Both the position numbers and the translations under genes were made by a program. A stretch of 64,000 nucleotides of DNA from Rhabdophis nuchalis (lineage: Eukaryota; Chordata; Lepidosauria; Squamata; Natricidae): NCBI GenBank assembly GCA_039707465.1, contig CM077644.1, forward strand, positions 189,410,462 to 189,474,461. Direction: 5' to 3'. The notes beneath the pieces are model-generated. The model searched no databases. It was not told where the DNA came from and was given only the letters and a program-made list of their open reading frames with translations. This document shows positions 23,774-35,149 of this stretch, in pieces; the stretch's first letter is position 1, and each line of letters begins with the position of its first letter.

Positions 23774-24805
23774 AGAAAATAATTGTTTGCTACAATAACT
23801 GAAAAGAGTTGAATGTAAGAGCATGTTGTCAATCTTTTTAGTTATATGGGCACATCTGAAGAAATATGAAAGTAAGTTGAATGCACTGAGGCTATAATAT
23901 TTAAGAAGAGTGCATGGCAAAATAAAAAAGGGTAAGATCAATAATGAATGAGTGCTGAATGAGTGTGAATTGAATACAAAAATGAGTGTCCAGTATGCAC
24001 AAAATATATTGAAGTAATCTGATCATCTACAGAGAATGAAAAAGATTTAAATTACTAAATAAATATACACAGCAATAATGAAGGAGCTGAGAAGAAAGTA
24101 AAGACCACAATTCATTTTTAAAATTAAGCAATCCACGGAATTTAATACTAGAACAAAGGAGTAAAAACACAGCATCTTTTTGAGTATTACATTTCCAGAG
24201 ATATCCAATTGTTTTGGGGGCACTACATCCATTTGTAGCTGGTGGAGATAAAGAGCACAAGAGTCAATCAGACAATCAGGTCTTCAGATCTCACACTAAG
24301 CTGATGACAACTAGGACACTGACCTATGCAAGAAACAGCTTTAATGAAAAATCTATATATGTCGTTCACATTTATTTGCTTGTCACTTTGTTAAATTTGT
24401 GTTTCGTCTCCCTTCTAAATGGTACTCAAGATAGCTAAGAATAATGATACAAATATATTAACATGCAGTAAAAGAACAATAAAAAATTAAAACTTGAGAA
24501 AGCCAGTGCTGAGGTAAAGGCATGACTATAATCAATAAAAAGAGCTAATTAAGAAACAATTACAATTTCAAGATATCCCAAAGCCTGTCAAAATAAACAT
24601 TTATTGATTTGCTAGTAGAAATCCATTAGAGACTTGGTAAGGAATTTAAAAATTTGGACAGCTATTAAAGTGACCTTTTCTCTGCCGATGTGTCAAATAT
24701 TAACATTACAAAACAAGGAAATATTCCCTGAAGATATTAAGATATAGGAGTCATAGGGACTCCTATAGGATTTTCAATATTTTAGGTTGCCTAAAAGCCA
24801 GTTTG
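23774..24805. other. Unassigned AT-rich DNA
   Basis: No gene or repeat identified. Open frames near 24027-24438 are short and unrecognised. Confidence 0.4.
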
Positions 24806-24813
24806 ATCGGGTG

Positions 24814-25340
24814 CAGTGATGGTGAACCTTTTTTGCCTCGGCTGCCAAAAGCACTCACACGTGTGATATTGTGTCCGTGCCCACCCCCATAATTTAATGC
24901 ACCCCCCCGGTACCGTGCCCCCTGCTTTTTCGACTTCCAGTAGATCCATTTTTCACCCTCCCCAAGCTCCAGAGGCTTTCTAGCAGCCTGGGGAGAACAA
25001 AAATGGCCTCCCCTGCCCCCTGGAGGCCCTCTGGAGGACGGAAATGGCCCATTTTCCAACTTCCAGTAGGACTGGTATGTCTGTGTTTCACCGTCCCTAG
25101 GCTCCAGAGGCTTTCTAGGAGCCGGGGGAGGGTGAAAACAGCCTCCCCTGCCCCCCCCAAGGCCCTCTGGAAGGTGAAATTGGCCTGTTTACTGACTTCT
25201 GTGCCATTTTTCTCCCTCTGGAGGCTTCAGGAGGCTTCCATCAAAATCAGCTGGCCAGCATGTACATGTGTCTGGAGCTGACAGGGCAATGCCTCACATG
25301 CCCTCACATGCCCTCACATGCCATAGGTTTGCCATCACGG
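24814..25340. mobile_element. GC-rich hAT-type element with internal tandem units (527 bp)
   Basis: Left end cagtgatggtgaacc and right end ggtttgccatcacgg are inverted. The interior contains a unit of about 118 bp (starting acttccagtag at 24941 and again at 25059, with a partial third near 25194). Near the right end a short tandem of cctcacatgc occurs about four times. The 8-bp flanks match poorly (five of eight). Open frames here arise from the tandem units and show no transposase motif. Confidence 0.75.
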
Positions 25341-25535
25341 GTCTAGTGGTCAAGGTACCAGGCTACAAAGCAGGAGACCATCATTCAAATGCCTCTTTAG
25401 CCATGATAGCTGGCTGGGTGGCTTTGGGCCAGTGACTCACTTTCTCAGTCCAACAAACCTTACATGGTTGTTGTGGGGAAAGTAGAAGGAGGAAGGTGTG
25501 TTGAATATTTTTATTTATTATTACTATTTATTAGC
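25341..25535 (+). mobile_element. Sauria-like SINE
   Basis: tRNA-type start gtctagtggtcaaggtacc, body with tttgggccagtgactcac and ggttgttgtggggaaa, and an AT-rich 3' end. It directly abuts the hAT element at 24814-25340. Confidence 0.75.
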
Positions 25536-26254
25536 AGCAGTATGGGTGCTGAGGTGCTGAGCTCAGAGCCATAGCCACTTCTACAGATTTAACCAGCTAA
25601 AATTCCTCACAGATAAGGGGGCTGCATTCTATGATATAGAATGCAGGCAGATAGTGACATACAACAACCTTGTTTGAATAATACTATTGCAACACATTCC
25701 ATATCAAGTTGTAGTCAACCAACATCTTTAGAATATTTGCTTTGCTTATACTTTGATCTTTTGTTCATGAAACGATTAATACATGCTTTATTTGTTATAG
25801 CCCATAATTGAATCAACAGTCACAGTGCTAATTTAGAATATAAGAATGTCACTTAAGTAGTGTATGAGTACCAATAGGGTGAAGATTAAATTTCACTTTG
25901 ATGTTCCGTCTAGGACCAGGAATTACTGCCGATAATATATTGAGAGTAAATAATGTGTCACATTATAAACAGAAAATAAGACCCCTTAGCTCAGAATTTC
26001 AGATGTGATTATGTGTCATGGCAGAAAAGTGCAAACAAGCCCCCAAAATATGTCCAATTCAAAATCTCTTTTACTTTATTTTTTTATTGTTTAAATGGAA
26101 AGCTACATCTCTTGATATTCATTTAAGATTCAAGTCAAAGGAACTGTGGATGGGAAAGCCTTCAGACAACCTAAGTTTGTGGAGATTTCACTGTGAATTG
26201 ACTGAAAACTATGTCATCCATGTGGAAAAAAAACCTGACCTAGAATAATTATGT
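25536..26254. other. Unassigned AT-rich DNA
   Basis: No gene or repeat recognised. Confidence 0.4.
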
Positions 26255-26727
26255 TTCATAGTATTTTATTTATTTATTTAAAACATTTGAAGAACCATCC
26301 ATTTTCTAACCAACTCCAGACTCCCAATTAAAAGTTGAAACAATAAAACTAAACATATTTAAACATTAAAAAAAAACCTGGTGTCAGGCCAAACTTCTGT
26401 TGTGCAGTTATATAATCTTATGCCAGAGCTGGGGAAAACCCAGGTTTTCACAAGCTCTAAAGAAGGCTAGGAGGATAGAGGCCTCCCTAACTTCATGGGG
26501 CAGAGTGGGCTGCCACAGAAAGCATGCTTCCTAGCTCCCATCAGATGGCGATATTTAGGAGAACAGTCTAAGACAGGGGTCTCCAACCTTTGCAACTTTA
26601 AGTCTGAAGGACTTCAGTTCCCAGAATTCTCCAGCCAGCAAAGCTTGCTGGAGAAGTCTGAGAGCTGAAGTCCTTCAGACTTAAAGTTGCAAAGGTTGGA
26701 GAGCCCTGGTCTAAGAGACTGCCTACT
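26255..26727 (-). mobile_element. Antisense L2-type LINE, 3' fragment (interrupted)
   Basis: On the minus strand the C-terminal coding end reads ACENLGFPQLWHKI-like sequence (near 26440), matching the LKTWLF region of L2, followed by an A-rich 3' UTR at 26255-26375. It is heavily decayed. The palindromic MITE at 26574-26708 is inserted in it. Confidence 0.6.
26574..26708. mobile_element. Palindromic hAT MITE, 135 bp, exact 8-bp TSD
   Basis: caggggtctccaacctttgc on the left is mirrored by gcaaaggttggagagccctg on the right, and most of the element is self-complementary. The flanks gtctaaga are identical (26566-26573 and 26709-26716). Transcripts would fold into a long hairpin. Family members: 14115, 26977, 29560, 49738 and the half copy at 43773. 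Confidence 0.93.
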
Positions 26728-26976
26728 CTAGATTTGTATTTATTTATTAAAACTTTTATGCCACCCAACTCCCTGGCAAGGTGACCCTGTTCATTTTGCA
26801 AATTATGAAATACGTAAAAAAAATATTAAAACATTAAAAACTACACCAATTACTATATTGTTAAAAATTGTACTAAAACCAAAACTAAGTGAGCTAAGAG
26901 ATGGATGGGATGGGGATAAAGTCTTCTTACTTCATCACCACCTCCACAAGTGATTGCCCCACTTGAATGTCTAGGC

Positions 26977-27111
26977 CAGGGGTCTGCAAAGTCGGCTCTT
27001 TTAAGACTGGTGGACTTCAACTCCCAGAGTTCCCCAGCCAGCATAGCTGGCTGGGGAATTCTGGGAGTTGAAGTCCACCAGTCTTAAAAGAGCCGACTTT
27101 GCAGACCCCTG
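26977..27111. mobile_element. Palindromic hAT MITE, 135 bp, exact TSD, near-perfect hairpin
   Basis: Starts caggggtctgcaaagtcggc and ends with its complement. The flanks gtctaggc are identical (26969-26976, 27112-27119). The two arms are almost perfectly complementary around the centre catagctggctgg. This is the best preserved member of the family here, so probably among the youngest. Confidence 0.95.
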
Positions 27112-27295
27112 GTCTAGGCCAATTGTCAAAGCCAGGTTTTAATATCTATCCAGAAGGTCAAACGGGAGGGGGTAGTTCTTACCTTCAGTGGTAAAATGTC
27201 CCACAGAGATGGGGCCACAGTGGTGGCATGAGGGGGGAAGAGCTTATCTATTTGGGGAGAGACAACTCCTCGGATGCCCTGCACCCATACCATGT

Positions 27296-27859
27296 TGTTG
27301 TGGCCTGCCGGAGGCCAGCAGAGCTGGCAGCAGAGTTGGACAGTGAGGAGGTTGGGGAGGAACATGGGCCAGTCCTGGGGGTTGAGGAAAGCTCAGATGA
27401 GGGTTCTGCTTCAGAGGCAGAGAGGGAGTTAGATAGCAGTGAGGCAGAAGAACAGCTAGAGCCTGTTCCCAGTGTGTGCATGCACAGAGCTGTTAGAAGA
27501 CAAGAACAACTAAGGCAGCAGGGTCGACTTAAGAGTAAAGCCACACCTTGAAGGTGATTGTCCCTTCCCATAGAAAATAAAAGAGGAATGAATGGGGAGT
27601 ATGCAGGAAACAATTCGTTCATTCAGTCTTGAAAGTTATGTTTGTGAGAGACTCTGTGCCAAGTTTTGCTTTGCCCTGTGTTTGGATACTAATTATCTGG
27701 CAGTGCTCCAAATGAGATAAGGTGCGTGTGGATAAACATTCCTCTGAAAGACTGTTTGCTAACTATGAATGAAAGAAATTTGCAGTCATGTAAATAAAAG
27801 AGATTCTGTTAGGACTAAGACTTTGCTTCTTGCTTTCTAAGGAAGCCTGGGTCAGAAAA
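27296..27859 (+). mobile_element. Solo LTR-like element inside L2, 5-bp TSD
   Basis: The insertion is bounded by the exact 5-bp repeat catgt (27291-27295 and 27860-27864), and its removal restores the surrounding L2. It begins tgttgtggcc (TG, as LTRs do) and ends cagaaaa rather than CA. It has two polyadenylation signals, aataaa at 27576 and 27793. An open frame runs 27228-27551, so most of it lies inside the LTR. The encoded stretch is acidic (many E, S, D) with an R/Q-rich end. No internal retroviral sequence is present, so it is a solo LTR left by recombination. The exact edges could shift by one or two bases. Confidence 0.75.
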
Positions 27860-27985
27860 CATGTAAGGCTCTAAAGGTAGCAACCAATATCTTGAACTGG
27901 ATCCAGAAGCAAACTGGTAATCAATGATTTGGTTGGATGGGTAGATGTCCTTAAGGAATGGCAGCCTCACATATCACTGGGTTTG

Positions 27986-28260
27986 TCCCTTGTAGGGTTT
28001 TAAAAGGGAATGATCAACACCTTGAATTACACCCAGAATGAAACTGAAAGCCAGTGCAGTTCACAGAACAAAGGAATTACATGGACAAACCTAGAGCCCC
28101 ACATTATGTTGTGTGCATTCTGGACAAGTTAAAGTTTCCAAAAAGATTTTCAAGGACATGTAGAGCACAATGCAGAAATCCAAATGGAAGATGACCAAGG
28201 CATGAATTACCATGAGCAAAATCTCCTTTAAAGTACCAACTTTAAGCCAAGATGCTTGAC
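27986..28260 (-). mobile_element. Second antisense L2 fragment
   Basis: On the minus strand: HALVIFHLDFCIVLYMSL (28202-28150) corresponds to the L2 block HALVTSRLDYCNALYMGL, and FCELHWLSVSFWV follows near 28080-28030. This LHWLPV block duplicates the one at about 27920, so it is a separate copy from the L2 at 26728-27985. Confidence 0.75.
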
Positions 28261-29551
28261 AACATACTTTTTAGCCAAATATATTTTAGCTTATATTGTG
28301 TAAATTAAATCACACATTTCTTACACAATCTGTTTATTATTTCAGTTTATATAATTGCTCATCTCTATGGTTCTGGGATACTCACATACAATTAAAAACC
28401 AAATAATAAAAACACACACAACAATTAATAGCCTAGCTAGTCTTTTAATAAATATGGAGTCAGGGATGTTTACATTTTCAAAATCAACCCCTGTTTGCTT
28501 CTGGTCTAAAATCCTAAAAATATTACAACACCTGGAAAAGTTTTACTGAATATTGGATTGTTCTTACATTTCACCCACAGTTTAATTTATTGTTCCCAGT
28601 TTGCCATGAAGTGTTTGGAAGAGAACAAAAAGCACAGGAACTGGTATATCGCCAGACTACTTCTGTAAAAACCTGTTTTTAAGCTCTATTTTTGGAAGAG
28701 AATATAATAAGGAAGGGGACTCTGTAGCTAAGGAGTTAAGCACATGAGCAGGCTGTATTGTTTTAAGCAGAAGGAAATGTTCTGCTATTAACTGAAATCA
28801 GTGATAGCTTTTAAGCCAGCTGAAAATCTATTGCATATTAATTATGCCATGAACTCTTATCCAGCCTAAATTCCTGTTATGTGAATTCTAAGACTGAACA
28901 AACACAGTAAAAAAAATCCATGAATATTTATTGAAATAATTAACTAGAATTGGTTGCACTTCTGCCTGCTGCATATTTGTATTCCACCAGCATTTTATTA
29001 TTTTATAAAGTACTTGCATGATTGCAAACCACATGTTTCTCCAAATGATATTTATGCCAAATGTGAAACTTACTATAGTACATTTCTCAAGCTGGCAAAC
29101 CTTTAGACTTGTATTGGAATACAATTCCCCTTACCAGGAAATAATTCTCAATGGGAAAACTGGACTAGTGGTTCAATATACTTGGTTATGGATATATCCA
29201 GATATGTTGAAATGGGGGACACACACATTGTAAACCTAAAACTGCCTTTTGATGGGATATTTTGCTTCTGATCAAATTTCAGTTGAAATACTTTTCAGTT
29301 CCTCAAATTGAAGAAACCTCTTTCCTAAAAACTGTCAGGTTGGTACTGTTTCACTTCTTTAAACTGGATAAAGAGACTTTGGCAGATGTGCCACACAAAT
29401 GCAGAGTGCCCTTCTCACCAGAACAAAGTGGCTTGGGGCACTGCATCTAAAGCCATTTTTCCTTCAGTCTGGATCAATCTGACAATGAAAGTTGGGGGTA
29501 GCATCTCTTCACAACCCATCTCTCTTTTCCAACATTACTATTTAACTAGTA
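28261..29551. other. Unassigned AT-rich DNA
   Basis: No gene or repeat recognised. Confidence 0.4.
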
Positions 29552-29559
29552 CACTAATG

Positions 29560-29694
29560 CAGGGATCCCCAACCTTTGCAACTTTAAGTCTGAAGGACGT
29601 CAGTTCCCAGACTTCTCCAGCCAGCTTTGCTGGCTGGAGAAATCTGGGAGCTGAAGTCCTTCAGACTTAAAGTTGCAAAGGTTGGAGATCCCTG
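29560..29694. mobile_element. Palindromic hAT MITE, 135 bp, exact 8-bp TSD
   Basis: Starts cagggatccccaacctttgc and ends with gcaaaggttggagatccctg. The flanks cactaatg are identical (29552-29559, 29695-29702). The next MITE starts 10 bp downstream. Confidence 0.94.
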
Positions 29695-29704
29695 CACTAA
29701 TGTA

Positions 29705-30098
29705 CAGGTAGTCCTCAACTTATAACAGTTTGTTTAGTGGCCATTCAAAGTTACAATGGCACTGAAAAAAGTGACTTATGACCATTTTTCTCACATGACC
29801 TTTGCAGCATCCCCATGGCCATGTGATTTACATTTGGATGCTTGACCACTGATTCACATTTATGATGGCTGCAATGTCCTGGGGTCATGTGATCCCCTTT
29901 TGCGAACTTCTGACAAGCAAAGTCAATGGGAAAAACAGATTCCTTTAAGAACTGCAACACTAATTTAAGAACTGCAGTGATTCACTTAACAACTGGGGCA
30001 AGAAAAGTCGTAAAATGGGGCAAACCTCACTTAACAAATTTCTCACTTAGCAACTTAAATTTTGGGCTCAATTGTGGTTATAAGTTGAGGACTACCTG
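29705..30098. mobile_element. TA-flanked MITE, 394 bp
   Basis: Inverted ends caggtagtcctcaactta and taagttgaggactacctg, with TA on both outer sides (29703-29704 and 30099-30100), as for Tc1/mariner-type insertions. Noncoding. A right-end fragment of the family lies at 15290-15363. Confidence 0.85.
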
Positions 30099-30106
30099 TA
30101 TTTCTT

Positions 30107-30929
30107 TTCACTAATCTAATAGGCTGCAGGGGACCTGCATACTGCTTAGAGAATAAGGTCAGCTAAGAAATAAAGAAGTGATAAAAAGAAAATATAGGGA
30201 AGTAAGTGAAAGTTTTCTTGAGGTTAGACCTGAGGGCAATTCAGAAATCAAGCTATAAGTACTAGATTAAGTCCAGTCTCATCCATCTTTCTGTTCACAG
30301 AATAGCTAATTTGATTATGCCCACTGGGAGCTCCCAAGCATCAGAAGAGCTCCAGTGCCTGCATGAAAAATTAAACACACAGATTCCCAAAGATGAATTC
30401 CATTTTAAACATAAGCATGAGTTACTAGTCATAAATCTATCAATACTGTTATATTTATTTAGATGTAGAGGCAACTGATGTGGATTCATAGCATAAGCAT
30501 ACCAACAAATCCATTGCTATCAAATTTCAATGGAAACTAATACTTACAGCAAGCCATTCTCTTTGCCTTCTTTCCAAGTCAAGTCCAAATTGCATTCTTC
30601 CTATGCCCAAAACATCAAGTTCATACCACAATGATGAGAAAATAATGAAAACATACTCTTTCATACTGGCATGTTTCCCCCCCATTTGCCCTCCTTTGCA
30701 GATGCCTGTGGCCTTCTATAAAAACCTTGAGGCAAGATCACTCCTCCCTTATCTTGAGGAGTAAAAGAAAGATAAACTTTATCCAGCTATCATACCTTTT
30801 TGAGCCAATGAAAGATATCAAACGTTCTTGGTCAACCTTTAAAAGGCATAGTTGCAGGGTCTCAAAAAGAAGAGTATTACTCAGAGAAAGTTAAGTCTTA
30901 AGAATTGCAGATCTGACTGGTCTTTAGAA
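30107..30929. other. Unassigned DNA
   Basis: No gene or repeat recognised. Confidence 0.4.
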
Positions 30930-31196
30930 GGCTAGACCCTGAAGATGAAACGCAAATATTTTGGCCACCTAATGAGAATGAAGGATTCACTGGAGAAGAG
31001 CCTAATGCTAGGAAATTTTGAGGGCAAAAGAAGAATGGGATGACAAAGAATGAGGTGGCTGGATGGAGTCACCAAAACAGTAGGCATGAGCTTAAATGGA
31101 CTCCAGAGGATGGTAGAGGACAGGAAGGTCTGGAGAAATATTGTCCAAGGGGTTGCAATGGGTCGGACATGACTTTGCAACTAACAACAACAGCAA
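30930..31196 (+). mobile_element. Bov-B (RTE-type) LINE 3' end
   Basis: The translation gives KRKYFGHLMRMKDSLEKSLM, then RMRWLDGVTKTVGMSLNGL and VEDRKVWRNIVQGVAMGRT, the C-terminal end of Bov-B ORF2 with one internal stop (about 31041). The 3' end has gggttgcaatgggtcggac and finishes in an aac/aaca simple tail. Bov-B is abundant in squamates. The full element is over 3 kb, so this is a strongly 5'-truncated copy. Confidence 0.88.
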
Positions 31197-31240
31197 AAAA
31201 TGGAATGTAAGCGATCATCTGATCAACTTCCACTCTATAA

Positions 31241-31719
31241 TCTCTATATAAATAAAAATGTAACAAGAGTTTGTTCAAAACCGCTAATCTCCAAAGGTAC
31301 CAAATTTTCACACAACGTTCCTTTCAAATACGGCACCAATGATATATATAGATTGTATAGATGTCACACCTGTGCCAGGTACATGCAATAGAAATGTAAA
31401 AAATTGTAAAAAAGGTAGGTAGATGGATACAGAGAGAACGGTGGGCCACAGGTACTATGTCATCCTTTATGACATAAAATACTCTGTCCATAAGATTCAA
31501 GGAGAAATGCAGTAGGTTGGTAGGTAGGCAGCTATAGGGATATAGAGAGGGAGGGAGAAATACAGTAGGTAGGTAGGTTGGGGGTAATACAGTGGTTATG
31601 TGTACATGTTTGTGTGTGCAGGTGTAGATATAAATTTAAATAAATAAATAGATCTACACAAGATTGGTTGGCCATTTAACCAGACTGGGCCACAGCAACG
31701 CGTGGCCGGGAATGGCTAG
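31241..31719 (+). mobile_element. Non-autonomous Helitron, 479 bp
   Basis: It starts TCTCTATATAAATAAAAATG immediately after an A (31240) and ends CTAG immediately before a T (31720), which fits Helitron insertion between A and T without a TSD. A hairpin, ggccac (31688-31693) and gtggcc (31702-31707) with an 8-nt loop, stands 8 nt before the CTAG end, as the family requires. The interior has no helicase/Rep coding and contains GTAG-rich tracts near 31413-31575. Family assignment is from these terminal rules plus memory of vertebrate Helitrons. Confidence 0.88.
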
Positions 31720-31720
31720 T

Positions 31721-32644
31721 AATATAATAATATATATTCACTGGCCTTGTCTCTGATAATGTGTTGCTTAATTTAATTAAGTCACACTTCATTAATCCAT
31801 GCTGGTTTTATTTGTTTGCTTTGTTTTTTAATGAAATATACACTATCCATTCTATACAGTCTTTTAAAATATCATTACACATACTCTAATTTACCATACT
31901 TATTGAGATAAATCTCCTATTGCATTTACCTTGATTATATCTGGGGAATCTTTTACATGATATCTTGCATTATGTGGAAGTCAAGGAAAAAGGGGGCATG
32001 TTTTCATGAACTATAGATCCCTTATCTTCATTCCCAAAAGACAAAAGTCCACTTCCTGAATTTGTCTTACACATATTTCTTTTATTAAAGAAAACTTCTT
32101 TTATGAAAACAGGATAACAATCATTCCTGCCCTTTTTGGAGAAACACAGGAGAATTTTTTCCTTTTTTGTTAGCCCTTTCTTTGTCAAACCACTGATGGA
32201 TTGAATCCAATCCCATAATAGCTTTCATTATTAACCATATATTGATGATACCATTTGTTAATTTGCCCTCATGAGAAAAATAATGCTTCTGCTTAAACTC
32301 TCCTCAATACTTCTTTTTCTTTTAAACTAGGAAAACCTATAATTGCCCCAACTGCAAGAAAATCTTTGAAGGACATTTCAGAGTGAGAAGAGCAAATATC
32401 ATATCAGCCCTTTCTTTTCTAGGTTGGAGTTCAGTGCGTTTCAATAGCTGGTTTCAGCTAAATGATTTACAAAACCATAATGAAATGCTCTTTCAAAGTC
32501 AGTGTAAAATAATAGCTCAGAGTGTGCTAAAAAAGAATGAACTCAAATGCTTTCAAAAATAGTTTGAGACAGAAAGGGAAAGGAATATTGACCATTTAGG
32601 TAAAATGTAAAAGGAATGCCGACTGAATTCAAACTAATATTTGT
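31721..32644. other. Unassigned AT-rich DNA
   Basis: No gene or repeat recognised. Confidence 0.4.
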
Positions 32645-33550
32645 TTTACTTTAAAACCATCTTCTTGGATTTTTTTCAAGGTCACAAAGGGAAATTTTGC
32701 TATATGACTTATGGTGATGTTGAGAGAGCTCAACTAGCAAGACCAAGGGCTTTAGGAGTCCCTGGTTTTATGGACCTTCTAACTCTAGTTCAGGATAGAT
32801 TTGCAAAATTTGAAGGTCCTCCTGGATTCACAGCTTCTGCTACAAAAAAGTGAGCAGTTGTGGCCAAGAGGGGCTTCACACTACATGTTGTGTGCCATTT
32901 GTGATTGTTCCTGGATTGGGAGGCTCTGCTCATGGTTACTCATGCTTTAGTCACTATAAAGGACTATTGGGGCTATAAAGAATTTGCAAGCTTCAGCTGG
33001 TGGAAAATACAGTGACATAGGCAGTTATGGATGCCTAAAGTTCAATACATGAGGCACCTTTGCTTTGCAAGTTACATGGGTTACCAGTGTGCTTCCTGGT
33101 TCAATTCATTGTTTCCAATAGTTACTCTTAAGGCCCTTAATGGCTTTAGGCTAGGAACCTATGGGACCATATGTCTGTAGTTGTGTCTACCTGACATGTT
33201 AGATCTGGCAGGAAAGGCTTCTTCTAGGATCTGCCCATTAGGGAATATCATTTGGCAGGACGCAGATGGCATCCACTCTTTGGAACATCATTCCCATGGA
33301 GATCAGACTGGCCTAAACCTTGCTGACCTTTTGCTTGAGAACCTGATTTTGCCATCAAGCCTGAGGCCCCAGAGGTGTGGGAGAGTCTGTTGTACGGTTA
33401 TATTAATTATTGATGTCGTTTGTTTTTTTCTCAGTTGTCACTTGTTTTGTTTATAATTTTGTTACATTGTTTGAGTGTTTTTTAAAATATTGTTTGCCAC
33501 TCAGTCATGGCATCTGAGATGGGCAACCATATAAATCTAACAGACAAACA
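32645..33550 (+). mobile_element. Old L2 LINE, frameshifted
   Basis: Successive L2 blocks appear in shifting frames: PRALGVPGF (near 32745), KVLLDSQLLLQK (near 32810), VVAKRGFTLHVV (near 32857), LDWEALLMVTHALVT (near 32910), KLQLVENTVT-like sequence near 32990, then a decayed 3' region ending near 33550 with ggcaaccatataaat. Several frameshifts and deletions (for example the missing RLDYCN block) make it older than the copies at 6756 and 12926. An open frame of 70 codons at its start is explained by this element. Confidence 0.75.
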
Positions 33551-35149
33551 CATTTCTAATGTTGATAGTTTTTTAATACCATTTTATTGCTTTATTTATT
33601 GTTTTTTTACTGTTGTTTCCCAACCAGAATCTTCACAATACAAGTAAATCATATAAAGGAAATAAGTGTCTTTATTTTTTCCCCCTCTGTGGAACAGTAC
33701 AGGTTTTTGAAAAAGGAACAGCAATTGCCCCCTGATGTACTCTGCTAGATTGGAATGGACAAGCTCTTTGTGCCTTCCCGAGTCCAGCTTCTTAATTATA
33801 TCTTTCCCATGTTTACATGAACTTTAGTTTCCTTTTCAATGGGCTTGTAGAACAATCCTTGTTGCTGACCCGTATGTGCTGGTGAATTTCACCATAAAGT
33901 GAGTATTGATGAGTTGAAAAGTTCAGTGAACAGGAAAATTCTGCCGCTTTCATTGCCAGTGTGACTTTATTACCATGCCTTTCACAGCAATTTAACAGTT
34001 ACCCTGGTAACGGATTCGGGGAGGTAATGGGATCAATGGCATTAGAGGAGAGGAAAGGCTAGGAGGACCAGGGAAAACCATCTGCTGCCTTCTCTTCCTG
34101 GGGCTGTTTGCTCATTGGATGCTTCTCAATCTGACTCTCATTGTCCCAGTATGCAAATGAAGAGGGTGAAACCACAGGCCTGCCCTCTTTAGCTGACACT
34201 GGCGATTTGTCTTTCTAATTCTATTGAAATAATAATCACGATTTGTTTCTGATTAATTAACTAACCTTTTGGTAAAAGGATTAGATAACAAAATTGCTGC
34301 CTATTCAGAGATAATGAGATTTTTATTACTCTGTCAAGTTGGGGGATGGGAGGAGAGCATTTATGTGTCAGCAGCCACCATGTCAGGGTTTGGTAAGATA
34401 GGGAGATGTAAATCTTTCTGTTACACATTTATTATCCTTCAGGGATTAAATGTGCTCTTAATTCCATAGCTACACATCATCTGTTTAAACATTTGCTTTC
34501 TTTTTTCAAAGCCTGTAAATAAGGTAATAAATACATTGGCAGATGGAAATGTGGTCAGGTGCTAACTTGTTTTAAGGACGTGGGGCTGAAAGGAGAAAGG
34601 CTTCAAAACATTGGGAAATTCAACAACTTCTCTACGTGCTATAGTCTGTGATGGTGTATTTGTAAAGTGTGACAGTGTGAAGAAAGCAGTAAAATCTTAG
34701 CGAGAGTGCAATAAATTAAATGGCATTTGTAAACAGACAGCTTTGTACAATACAGGCTGGCCTAGCGATTCTGGGAAAGAGACTGATTTTCCAGATTGCT
34801 TGAGCATTGCTGGTATGCATGAAAAAAAGAAAGATACAAAGCTATTAGCAAAAAGCACTAGAGATAATTTTGCTTATATGTAAAAAGGGTAATGGTTGAA
34901 CCTGTGTTGGACTCTAGTTCTTGTAGCATACACTGTGCTTTATTTATATATCAGATTTGCATTCCAATTTCTTTCAATTAACATAAAAATCTAATTGATA
35001 CCTCTTTTATTTTGTCCTGGTCCAAAAGCCACCCAGTGACCTTCTGCAGCTGAGATTGGAATCTGCAGTTCCTCTCTAACACTTTAATCACAATTTCAAA
35101 CTGATTTTACCAATCTGAACTTTATCAATTTCAATGTATGTGGCCTCTC
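33551..35149. other. Repeat-poor interval
   Basis: No transposable element recognised in about 1.6 kb. The part 33960-34470 contains an octamer-like atgcaaat (34151-34158) and a homeodomain-type attaatta (34252). A conserved noncoding element is possible but not shown. Confidence 0.3.

Larger units (their letters stand above)
26728..27985 (-). mobile_element. Antisense L2 LINE, interrupted by a MITE and a solo LTR
   Basis: On the minus strand the coding pieces run LPVCFWIQFKILVATFRALH (27922-27860), then SPQIDKLFPPHATTVAPSLW and DILPLKVRTTPSRLTFW (27270-27140), then the 3' UTR to 26728. These are consecutive L2 C-terminal blocks. The reading is broken by the solo LTR at 27296-27859 and by the MITE at 26977-27111. 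Removing the LTR plus one TSD restores the TFRALHGMG-type block across the junction. Confidence 0.8.

Noticed and set aside
24763..25281. Three G/P/R-rich open frames
   Set aside because: They come from the tandem GC-rich units of the hAT element.
32641..32853. A 70-codon open frame preceded by a pyrimidine-rich acceptor-like sequence, looking like an exon
   Set aside because: The residues PRALGVPGF and, in another frame, KVLLDSQLLLQK match successive L2 blocks that continue downstream. It is part of an old L2.
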